Source: Dallia pectoralis (taxonomy: Eukaryota > Chordata > Actinopteri > Esociformes > Umbridae). From it: a DNA stretch of 64,000 nt. The position numbers were made by a program, and so were the translations under genes. Within the stretch, counting starts at the first letter, position 1; each line of letters starts with the position of its first letter. Positions 49,276-58,370 of this stretch are shown here, piece after piece. The DNA is taken from the NCBI GenBank assembly GCA_029465975.1, contig CM055753.1, positions 2,184,643-2,248,642 of the forward strand. The letters are read 5' to 3'. The notes under the pieces are model-generated. The model was given only the letters and a program-made list of their open reading frames with translations, searched no databases and had not been told where the DNA came from.

Positions 49276-49289
49276 AACCATCACATGTC

Positions 49290-49705
49290 CCAGGACCAAT
49301 AGCGTCGCTCAAATCGTTATATTGATTAAGCTACCTTACTTTAGTGATAGTTTGCATCAGAGAAATAGTTTAAAACGAGCAGAGCCATCAAGGGATATTC
49401 TCTAGTCAGTGAATCGTAATCTGCATTTTGTGTCATTTTGCCTCCCTCTCGTATGTGAGTAATTGCATAAACGTGAATGAGCCACTGGAGATGTAGGAGT
49501 GGGTCAGGAAATACCAGTGTGGCAGCCTGCACCTCTGTTTGGGATTCCATTGGTCGTGGAGGGCTGGCTTCCCTCTCCATTCCCCTCTCTGTTTTATATC
49601 TCACTCGCTCTCTATCTCACTATTCTCTCTCAACTAGTGAAGTATGCAGCAGGAAAAGTAAGCCAATCTCAATCTTACTAATACCTGCTGATCCTGCATA
49701 GGTTG
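49290..49705. other. stretch with nothing recognised
   Basis: No gene or transposon end seen. Confidence 0.4.
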
Positions 49706-49708
49706 CTG

Positions 49709-49876
49709 AGAGGGGGATAGAGAAAGTGGGAGATAGAGAGAGAGAGGTAGAGAGAGAGAGAGAGAGGTAGAGAGAGAGAGAGAGGTAGAGAGAGAGAGAG
49801 GTAGAGAGAGAGAGAGAGGTAGAGAGAGAGAGAGAGGAGGAGAGAGAGAGAGAGAGGTAGAGAGAGAGAGAGAGGT

Positions 49877-49913
<37 letters not shown>

Positions 49914-50046
49914 GAGAGAGAGGGAGAGAGAGAGAGAGGAGAGAGGGGGGAGAGGGGGAGAGAGATGGATAGAGAGAGAGAGGGGGATAGAGAGGGGGAT
50001 AGAGAGGGGGAGAGGGGGATAGAGAGAGAGGGGGAGGAGAGGGGAG
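49709..50046. repeat. (GA)n-rich purine tract, about 340 bases
   Basis: Almost pure A/G on the + strand with occasional T (agagagagaggtagagag). The - strand Ser/Leu-rich ORF over it is an artefact. Long mirror-symmetric purine tracts can form triplex DNA. Confidence 0.93.
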
Positions 50047-50267
50047 ATCGGAATACATTTTTCCCAGAGAGGAACTGAATCTCAGCATTCCGGGCATTGG
50101 CACTTGCCAGCCAACAGTCCTGCCTCTATCCTGTGTGTGCTGGACAGGAGCCTGCCGACGGGCCTGAATGGGCTCAGTGTTTGGGGCCTCCGGGTCCCGG
50201 GTTTGCCCAGCAAAGGCCAGCATCCATCTCAGAACCCCGGCCTCTACCTCTTAACTAAACACTGGGG

Positions 50268-50356
50268 ACGTATCCCAAACAACCTCCTATTCCCTATACT
50301 ATGTGTTACTTATGACCACAGCTGGATTAGACCTGGGTCAAACTAGTGCACTACAT
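50268..50356. mobile_element. copy of the short fish repeat (tcccaaa...tagtgcactac)
   Basis: gtatcccaaacaacctccta plus ttccctatactatgtg, then ctagtgcactac. This is the order of the palindromic salmonid/pike-type repeat. Confidence 0.5.
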
Positions 50357-50359
50357 CGG

Positions 50360-51460
50360 GGATATTCTGCCATTTTAGGAAGGGCCCTGGGCAATCTAAG
50401 GCATTTGGGTCAGCGCATGGACAGACCAACACTGCAGACATAAATAAACAGCACAGGACCCGAGAAGAACAAATATTTGATCAATTTAAAAAAAGACGTC
50501 TATCAAGATAAGTTTGGACGGATCGGAGGAGAAGAATGAAAGAAGAAGTGGACTCTGCCATTTTTCCTACGTGAATCATTTCTCGTTCTGTAGACACCAG
50601 CAGGATTATACCACACGACAGTCCGCAAAGGAACAGTTCAGTCACTTGGATTTGACTTATTTTTACTGCAAGCAGGGAAGCACAGGGATTTAATTGCAGG
50701 GAGGAAGACTGTTATTATAACCAGTGGGTTTCAATTGGCTTTGGCACTGACGGTTGGGCACAGGTACAGAGCTACAGATAAGACAGAGTGTAAGGAAAGT
50801 TAGGGAGGATGAAAGAAAGAGATTGTGTATTCGGAGAGGCACAGGTACTGGGAAGATCGTCTTATGGTGAAGGGAGTAACCAAGTGATTGCAGCTCAGCT
50901 AACGCTGACGTGACTCGACCATGTGAGCTGCACCTGAACACAGAGAGAAAGAGAGGAGGAGAGAAAGAGAGAAAGAGAAAGAAGAAGAGATATGGAGTGA
51001 AGAGAGCAAGAGAGAGAGAGAGAGAGAGAGAGGAAGAAGACAAAGAGTGAGAGGAGAGAGATGTTACAGACTCTTCCTCTTTTCCGCACCTCCGTTCTTC
51101 CATTCTTCCCGCTCCATTACTTTTTCCTCTGGAATGTCTTCTTGGATATGGCAGTACAACTTGCCCTGTGTCCCGCTCCTCTGTGTTCCTATGTCATAAC
51201 TCGTCCCTCTGTCTACAACTTAATTAAGGGAAACACTTTCTTTATACGCTGCTCATAACGGTTCAGACAGCTGTCACTGCTGCGAGCTGCTATACGCCAA
51301 AGGAATAACGCAATAGTTCATGACAAATGCTCGTGTGCTTGTGTGTGTGTGTGTGTGTGTGTCAGATTCATTTAGGGTGCATAAAACTGGGGTACCTTTT
51401 TGTTCCTTTCAGACATTATAGAGTAAAGGGAGGCCATGAACAGGAGTGGTAAACACTGTC
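50360..51460. other. intergenic stretch with purine-rich and TG tracts
   Basis: GA-rich 50935-51060 and (TG)n at 51342-51361. No gene seen. Confidence 0.4.
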
Positions 51461-51900
51461 TGTAACGGATGGGGAGACAGAACACAAGCGCAGTGCGAAC
51501 GGAAAAAAACATTTATTAACAAAATGTAACTGTAAGGAACATGAAACAACAACCGGTACACAAGACATAAACAACTGTGCGACCTGGGTTGGTCCTGGGT
51601 TGTGCTGTGGGTTGGTCCTGGGTTGGTCCTGGGTTGGGCCGTGGGTTGGTCCTGGGTTGGGCCTGGGGTGGTTCTGAGGTGGTCCTGTGTTGGTCCTGAG
51701 GTGGTTCTGAGGTGGTCCAGCTGTCTAGGCTGCTGCCTACCAGCACACACATAGCGTGGGTTCGGCCTGCACCGTTTGCCGCACTCTCCCCTCCATCTTC
51801 CTCACTTTCACTGTCAGTTAATAAAGCATAAAAATGCCCCAAAATATCATTTAAAAAAGACTCTGTCCTAAAATACATGGCCATTTCCCCTGAAACCAAG
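51460..51900 (-). mobile_element. possible LTR-type element end with an 11-bp-type repeat
   Basis: Read on the - strand, a frame with an acidic SESEEDGGESAANGA stretch is followed by a Pro/Gln/Asn/Thr-rich repeat (DQPTAQPRTNPGPT), from tandem ggttggtcctg-type units at 51580-51720. Then comes AATAAA and a tail 'ccccatccgttac'. The layout (short ORF, tandem repeat, polyA signal) recalls the young LTR element, but no second LTR is seen. Confidence 0.25.
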
Positions 51901-52194
51901 CCAGACTAAACCTCCTGCCATGTGGTGCCAACTTCTACCAACTCCTTGTGTTTAACCTCCACCTACTATTCTTGGATAAAGAGCTTTCCTCTCCTTCCCA
52001 TCTTATCTTCTGTCTTCTCGGTTCCCACTTCCACCTCAGTCTCGATATAAAGCCCTCAGGATAAGCTCAGGGCGCTACCTGAGGCGTATTTCATTAGGAA
52101 ACATCTAGACATCCATTGGACCATGGCGTGCCTTTAAGAGCAGTCATACAACCAACAGAGATTATATGTTAGCACTTTGCAGTGAAGTGAGTCA

Positions 52195-53480
52195 CAGTGT
52201 GCTGGTTGACTGCAAGCGAGCAAGCAAGTTTATTTATATAGCACAATTCATACATAGAAGCAATTCAATGTGCTTTACAAAGGGAAAAAAGAAGACATCT
52301 AATAAGATAGATGCATTTTATATTCAGAGCAACCTGTTTATACATTACAGGTTTTCATTTATGCCATGTAATAAAATAAAAATGAAAAAAACATCAAATA
52401 GGAATTTCGATGAGGAATAGAAAATGAAAATAGAATAAGAACAAATAAAAATAAACTCAATATAGACTTAACAGTGTGGTTAAGTTTAAGCGCTCAGTCA
52501 GTTAACCTGGCTTTAAAATGGATACATTTGGGGCACGTCTAAGATCTTCTGGTAATTTATTCCTGTTGCGTGCAGCGTAACTGCTGAATGCAGCTTCACC
52601 ATGTTTAGTTTTGACTCTGGGATCTACTAGCTGTCCTGAGTTCAGTGATCTGAGTGCCCTGCTTGGTTAATAATCTTCAAATATTTTTTTGAGACCGTTC
52701 AAGAGATTTATAGACAACAAGCATCACTTGAAAATCTATTCTGTAACTGACTGGAAGCCAGTCCAAAGACTTAAGAACCAAAGTGATGTGCTCTGTTCTC
52801 TTGGTCTTGGTTAACATTCTAGCAGCAGCATTCTGAATGAGCTGCAGCTGTTTTACAGTCTTTTTAAGGAGTCCAGTTAAGAGCCCATTACAGTAGTCAA
52901 CCCTACTGGAGATCAATGCATGGATTAGCTTCTCTTGGTCTGTTTTTGACATCAGGCCCTTAATTCTGGCTTTATTTTTTTGATGATAGAATTCTGTTCT
53001 GGGGACCGCTTTGATATGACTGGTGAGATCTGAGTCTATCATTACACCTAGATTACACACTTGGTCCCTGGTTTTTAGGGCTCAAGACTCTTCTTTCCTA
53101 ATATTATTTCTTCTATTTTTGTTGCCAAACAAAATAATCTCTGTTTTATTTTGGATTAATTGTAGACAATTTTGCTTCATCCATGCATTCATGTGCTCTA
53201 GACAGTGACACAGTGAGTCTATTGAGCTGCAGTCATATGGTTCGAGAGCCATATATATGAGAGTATCATCTGCATAACTAACCCTAACCCTAACCCATAA
53301 CTATGGTAGTTAATGTTGTTCTGTATAATTTGGCCCAGAGGTATTACATAGAGATTGAACAGAAGTGGTCTAAGAACTGATCCTTGGGGAAATCCACATG
53401 TCATAGCTACCAATCAGATTCATGATTGCCGATGGTGACAAAGTAACTCCACCAATCTAAATAAGACCTTAACTAATTAA
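52195..53480 (-). mobile_element. L2-like LINE, 5'-truncated, reverse-transcriptase pseudogene
   Basis: On the - strand the reverse-transcriptase palm motif (GFPQGSVLRPLLFNLYVIPL) lies at about 53397-53340. The C-terminal part is at 53060-52677 (NLGVMIDSDL, KLIHALISSRVDYCNGLLTG, IQNAAARMLTKTKRTEHITL, LDWLPVSYRIDFQVMLVVYK). The 3' tail agcaagtttatttatatagc ends near 52205. Frameshifts are present and the catalytic YADD stretch is interrupted at 53273-53303. It is inactive. Confidence 0.88.
53273..53303. repeat. interstitial telomeric repeat insertion
   Basis: (CCCTAA)-type sequence, accctaaccctaacc at 53281-53295, lies between two copies of cataacta (53273-53280 and 53296-53303). Removing 23 bases restores the usual order of the LINE's reverse-transcriptase motif. 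Confidence 0.85.
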
Positions 53481-53484
53481 GGAC

Positions 53485-54110
53485 TGTCCCGAAGAGTCCT
53501 ACCTAATTTTCCAGCCTGTTTGGAAGTGTCATATAATCTACAGTGTCAAATGCAGCACTAAGATCTAATAGAACCAAAACTTTCGTATATCATACTGGTA
53601 GGTGGTTATCCAAAATAATATATAAACGTGTGTGGAAATATAAACGTGACATTCAAAACACATTTGTTTTTCCCAAGAGGAGAAGAGCAATCCTGAGTTA
53701 AATCCAGACAGCTTGAGGTAATTCTGCTAAATGTGATACTTTATCTTCATGATACCATGTCATTTTAGATGAATTGCCAAATCCCTTCCTGTTACAGTGT
53801 ACTCAAATATCAGTCTTCCATTTGGAAGTCCTGGATTCAGACACCCTTTTCCTGTTTAAACCCAGAAGAGGAAGGTGATGGTAAATACTAGTTCTCACAA
53901 AACTGTTCCATCTTTTTTTGCTGAACTTGGTGACCTACAGTCTTATTGGACACACCGGCATATGCTCATCACAGTAATATGCTGTAAGGCCAGCCCTCTC
54001 AGCCCTGTCCAGCATCCACAGTTGTGGCTTCCAGATGTGGGATAGTTTGGTCGTGCCTGAACATAATTGTCCACGTATGTAGGCAACTGTGGAGGAGAAA
54101 TAAAGCACAT
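53485..54110. other. stretch with faint LINE-like sequence
   Basis: 53505-53580 (cagcctgtttggaagtgtca, cagtgtcaaatgcagcacta and agatctaatagaaccaaaac) resembles a repeated block often found near fish L2 copies. The rest is unrecognised. Confidence 0.35.
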
Positions 54111-54114
54111 TTTA

Positions 54115-54874
54115 CATTTGGGTTCTCAAATACCATACTGTTGATTGACTGAAGGCTGTGGTATATTTTGATCCATTTGGGTTCTCAAATACCATACTGT
54201 TGATTGACTGAAGGCTGTGGTATATTTTGATCCATTTGGGTTCTCAAATACCATACTGTTGATTGACTGAAGGCTGTGGTATATTTTGATACATTTGGGT
54301 TCTCAAATACCATACTGTTGATTGACTGAAGGCTGTGGTATATTTTCAAATACCATACTGTTGATTGACATTTGATCCATTTGGTTCTCAAATACCATAC
54401 TGTTGATTGACTGAAGGCTGTGGTATATTTTGATCCATTTGGGTTCTCAAATACCATACTGTTGATTGACTGAAGGCTGTGATCCATTTGGGTTCTCAAA
54501 TACCATACTGTATTGATTTTGATACATTTGGGTTCTCAAATACCATACTGTTGATTGACTGAAGGCTGTGGTATATTTTGATCCATTTGGGTTCTCAAAT
54601 ACCATACTGTTGATTGACTGAAGGCTGTGGTATATTTTGATCCATTTGGGTTCTCAAATACCATACTGTTGATTGACTGAAGGCTGTGGTATATTTTGAT
54701 CCATTTGGGTTCTCAAATACCATACTGTTGATTGACTGAAGGCTGTGGTATATTTTGATCCATTTGGGTTCTCAAATACCATACTGTTGATTGACTGAAG
54801 GCTGTGGTATATTTTGATCCATTTGGGTTCTCAAATACCATACTGTTGATTGACTGATGCTGTGGTATATTTTG
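54115..54874. repeat. 59-bp minisatellite, about 13 copies
   Basis: The unit is tttgggttctcaaataccat plus actgttgattgactgaaggc plus tgtggtatattttgatcca. Several copies are truncated in the middle (54340-54390, 54478-54535). Confidence 0.95.
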
Positions 54875-55065
54875 TTGTACTGGGACAATTTTCATGTCAT
54901 GTTCTTTTGTAATTACTTTTCTAATCGATTATGTTAACAAGGCTTTTTGAGGTATTCCGTATGGTGAGAATACCTCAGCTATACGGGCTGTTTCCATGTA
55001 TTGAATTAGAGCTGGTTTTCCACGTACTCAAATTATTTGGTCAAATTGACAGTTTCTACTAACTA

Positions 55066-55260
55066 TACAGTGGATGTAAATAGTCTACACACCCCTGTTA
55101 AAATGGCAGGTTTTTGTGATGTGAAAAAATTAGACCAAGTACATATAAGAATATATAAGAATAATGTCAGAAATTTTTCCACTTTAAATGTGACCTATAA
55201 CGTGAGCAGTCACGTCATGAGCTAGTTCAAGTGTCATTCATTCATGGACAAAACATTTGA
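55066..55260 (+). mobile_element. terminal part of a Tc1/mariner element
   Basis: After a TA dinucleotide, cagtggatgtaaatagtcta plus cacacccctgttaaaatggc matches the terminal inverted repeat of a Tc1-like family. tttttccactttaaatgtga plus cctataac follows. The other end is absent. Confidence 0.65.
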
Positions 55261-55269
55261 TCGCCCTAT

Positions 55270-56140
55270 TTGTTGTAGTCCGTGTTGTAGTTTGTGTAGT
55301 TGGGCTTGTGAAGTTTTCTGAGGATGACTTGCCGATATCCTGACTGTGGTCCACCTTTCCCGGGCAGTTTTTATTTATTTATATCTTTGTTATAGTGAGA
55401 CACATTTTGTTATTCACTGTGGAGGTCTTCTCTAGTCTGGTAGGTCATGTATCATTTCTGAGCTTATCATTGCCATTTTCATCCTAATTTATCAAACTGT
55501 TGATTTTGGCACGCCTAATGTCTGGAAAGGATTTTTTCTCATCCATCTGCCATCCATCTGATGGCAAGCTCAAAATATATCCCTTGTTCTTTGGTTTTTC
55601 TGATGTCAGACATTAACAGCTGACTCCAAACGCAAAGACTAAGTCTAGAATCAAGATCAAACATTGACAGCTATAGGATAAAGCAAACAAACCCAGCTGC
55701 CTTGTATGACACAGTTGACAAGCCAATTGTCCAAATACTATGCAGAAATCATCCTTTAAATTCTAACTGATTTCAACCATATAGTTTGTCTATATCAAAT
55801 CCAAGCAGATGGAACACAGTCACTTTCCAAATGCTTTTTAGTTCACTGTAGAAGGCAGGACGTTGTATATATACATTATCAAGTAGGGGCCTCCTTTGGG
55901 AAGGAGATGTAGCACATATACGTTTGTGAGACTTTAACATTACGCTACCAAGTTGTTCCACGAACGCTATTTTGTAAAAACATTTTTGATATTCGATGTA
56001 AAATACACATTCCCATTAAGCATTTATTTAAAAATCCCCATTCAGTCTTTTTTAGGTCCTGAAACCATCTCTTCATGCATCAAACAGTTAATGTTACATT
56101 GATCATCTTAATTTTTTAACCTCTTGAAAAGTATTTTTTT
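55270..56140. other. stretch with nothing recognised
   Basis: AT-rich, no gene or repeat end found. Confidence 0.4.
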
Positions 56141-56186
56141 TAATTTTATTTAACCAGCTAGGCCGATTGAGAACATAATCTCATTT

Positions 56187-56255
56187 GCTGGGGTTTGAAC
56201 CCAGGACATCATACATACAGAACATGCACTCTACCACTGAGATACCAACTCCTCC
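56187..56255 (-). pseudogene. tRNA-Ala-like sequence, probable SINE head
   Basis: Read on the - strand it has a D-arm-like gtatctcagtggtagagtgc, an anticodon region tgttctgtatgtatga, and a perfect 5-bp T stem with 7-base loop (ctgggttcaaaccccag). The layout matches tRNA-Ala(TGC), but the anticodon reads TGT and the acceptor stem is poor. It is followed by aaatgagattatgttctcaa, a motif of a common fish repeat. A functional tRNA is unlikely. Confidence 0.55.
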
Positions 56256-56643
56256 AATAGGAACCCAGGACATCATACATACAGAACATGCACTCTACCA
56301 CTGAGATACCAACTCCTCCAATAGGAACCCAGGACATCATACATACAGAGCATGCACTCTACCACTGAGATACCAACTCCTCCAATAGGAACCCAGGACA
56401 TCATACATACAGAACATGCACTCTACCACTGAGATCCCAACTCCTCTAATAGGAACCCAGGACATCATACATACAGAACATGCACTCTACCACTGAGATA
56501 CCAACTCTTCCAATAGGAACCCAGGACATCATACATACAGAGCATGCACTCTACCACTGAGATACCAACTCTTCCAATAGGAACCCAGAATATCATACAT
56601 ATAGAGCATCCACTCTACCACTAAGCTACACCAACTCCTCCTA
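56198..56643. repeat. 65-bp minisatellite built from the tRNA-like sequence, about 7 copies
   Basis: Units of cccaggacatcatacataca plus gaacatgcactctaccactg plus agataccaactcctccaataggaa repeat. The unit boundary falls inside the T loop, so only the leftmost copy keeps a complete T arm. The rest keep the box A-like part. Confidence 0.93.
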
Positions 56644-56649
56644 TATACT

Positions 56650-57150
56650 CCCTGTCTGAAGTTAAACATGCTGAGAGATATTTGTAAGTGACCAAGTTCA
56701 AAAGGCACTGAACTGATGTAACATGATGTAACGACATTAGTATTAGTATACAGTATAACACAAACAGCCCAAGCCTGTGCTGGCCGATACAGATAAACAA
56801 GGTCCGGTGCTATTTAAACACACGGTGACCGGGGGAAGAGTAACGATGACGTTTGCACTCAATCAGTCCGTCAGTTCCTCAGGATATACATGGGTCAATG
56901 TGCACGGTCCTGATTCTTCAAGCGACATGTAAATTCACATATTTATAGTTGATCGAGACGCCTGCTCCTTCTAAGATTTATTTGTGGTGATAATTCATAG
57001 ATGATACCAAGCCCTTTGCAGCCAGAAGACGTTCAATATGCCAACAAACCAGCCAGACAGCCAGCAAGGAGTCTGGGCCTAAACTAATCCATATGTGCAG
57101 CAGGCCTGCAGCATGGAACACCATATGCCCAAGTCGAGACACACTATCAG
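56650..57150. other. stretch with nothing recognised
   Basis: No gene or repeat end found. Confidence 0.4.
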
Positions 57151-57154
57151 GGCA

Positions 57155-57485
57155 TGTGTATGTGTGTGTGTGCGTGTGTGTGCATGTGTCTGTGTGCGTT
57201 TGTGTGTGTATGTGTGTGTGAGTGTGCGTGTGTGTGTGTGTGCATGTGTCTGTGTGCGTGTGTGTGTGTGTGTCTGTGTGTGTGTGCGTGTGCGTGTGTG
57301 TGTGTGTGTGTGTATGCGTGTGTGTGTGCATGTGTCTATGTGCGTTTGTGTGTGTGTGCGTGCGTATGCGTTTGTGCGTGTGGCTCTTTTGTGCGTGTGT
57401 GTGTGTGCGTGCGTGTGTGCGTGTGTGTGTGTTCGTTTGTGCGTGTGTCTGTGTGTGTGGGTGTGTGCATGCGTGTGTGTGTGAT
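57155..57485. repeat. (TG)n-rich compound microsatellite, about 330 bases
   Basis: TGTG with interspersed TGCG and TGTC. ORFs rich in Cys/Val and His/Thr on the two strands are artefacts. Alternating purine-pyrimidine sequence of this length may adopt Z-DNA. Confidence 0.93.
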
Positions 57486-57945
57486 CTCCCGGGGGTTGCG
57501 GAGTCTCCCTTCTCGTTAAAAGGGAGAAGGCTGTTAACAGTCGGTGGCTCGATTCACTTTGCTGTACATTAATATTGATGAGGATGGAGGCTCGGAGGGG
57601 GACAAACAGTGCCACCTTTCAGAAGGCTAGTGTTGACTGTGGCAGACAGGAAGCAGGCTGGACAGGGGCGAAGATCCAAGGACTTGACCTCCGACCCCCT
57701 CTCCAAAGAAAATGAAAGCAGGCTGGTGTTTGGGACCGAGCAGATGTTCCTCAGGGGTTGTTCTAATGATATTAGATCCTTTTGATACGGCAGTGACATC
57801 GCACTGCGACTCTGGTGTGTGTCAGCGTGTACCTGCGCGTGTGTGCTAAACCTTATTTCGACCAACCGACACAAAGAAACCTTTTGTGCGTCCGTTTCAA
57901 GACATGACATTTCCAGTCACTGCAATTTTTCCATATTGTTTATAA

Positions 57946-58026
57946 GCGCATCCCAAATGAACCCTTGTTGGTGCACTTCTTTTAGACCTCTGGTCAGATG
58001 TAGGGCACACGGCTGGGAATAGTGCA
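57946..58026. mobile_element. copy of the short fish repeat (gcatcccaaatg...gtgcac)
   Basis: gcatcccaaatgaacccttg at the left and gggaatagtgcac at the right. Partially inverted arms, same family as at 50.27 kb. Confidence 0.5.
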
Positions 58027-58370
58027 CTGTTTTTTACACAGTCTGACACACAGTGTGCTTCAGTCTTTGTTTACAGTCTCCGCCCTGCCGTACGGTCTGG
58101 ATGTCTGGATGTCTCACTTAAGAACGCTGTTCTTTCATTTCGGTCTGGGAACGTTTCAACACGTTGAGACTCAGAAAGTGTTCCCTTCCCACCCATATTT
58201 GTCATGACAACACATAGAAGGACTCTGTTGAGTGGATGTGATGTAATTACACAATGAAGGGTAGCTAACTGCTTCCCCGAAAAGGACATAATGAAGAAGG
58301 TTTGAGGTGGAGAGGTCTTTCTGGTGATGTTCTTTTGACTTCACATACTGACCCAATAGGGCCACAGGCA

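Larger units (their letters stand above)
46851..49280 (-). mobile_element. young non-autonomous LTR retrotransposon with a repeat-protein ORF
   Basis: Two 410-bp direct repeats (46856-47265 and 48866-49275) begin TGTCACGG and end CGTGACA. They differ at one base (G at 46984, T at 48994). The 5-bp target duplication aacca flanks the element at 46851-46855 and 49276-49280. In - orientation each LTR has a TATAA-like box (plus-strand 'cttataatg'), then AATAAA about 85 bases on. A purine-rich tract (agtgggggatac) abuts the 3' LTR, so the 5' LTR is the right-hand one. No reverse transcriptase, integrase or protease is present in the 1.6-kb interior. Confidence 0.92.

Noticed and set aside
49678..50223. 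181-codon Ser/Leu/Pro-rich - strand ORF
   Set aside because: Translation of the GA/CT tract.
56187..56255. Functional tRNA gene
   Set aside because: The T arm is good, but the acceptor stem is poor, the anticodon is changed, and the sequence is embedded in a SINE-like repeat and tandem array.
57079..57615. Cys/Val-rich and His/Thr-rich ORFs
   Set aside because: Translations of the TG/CA-rich microsatellite.
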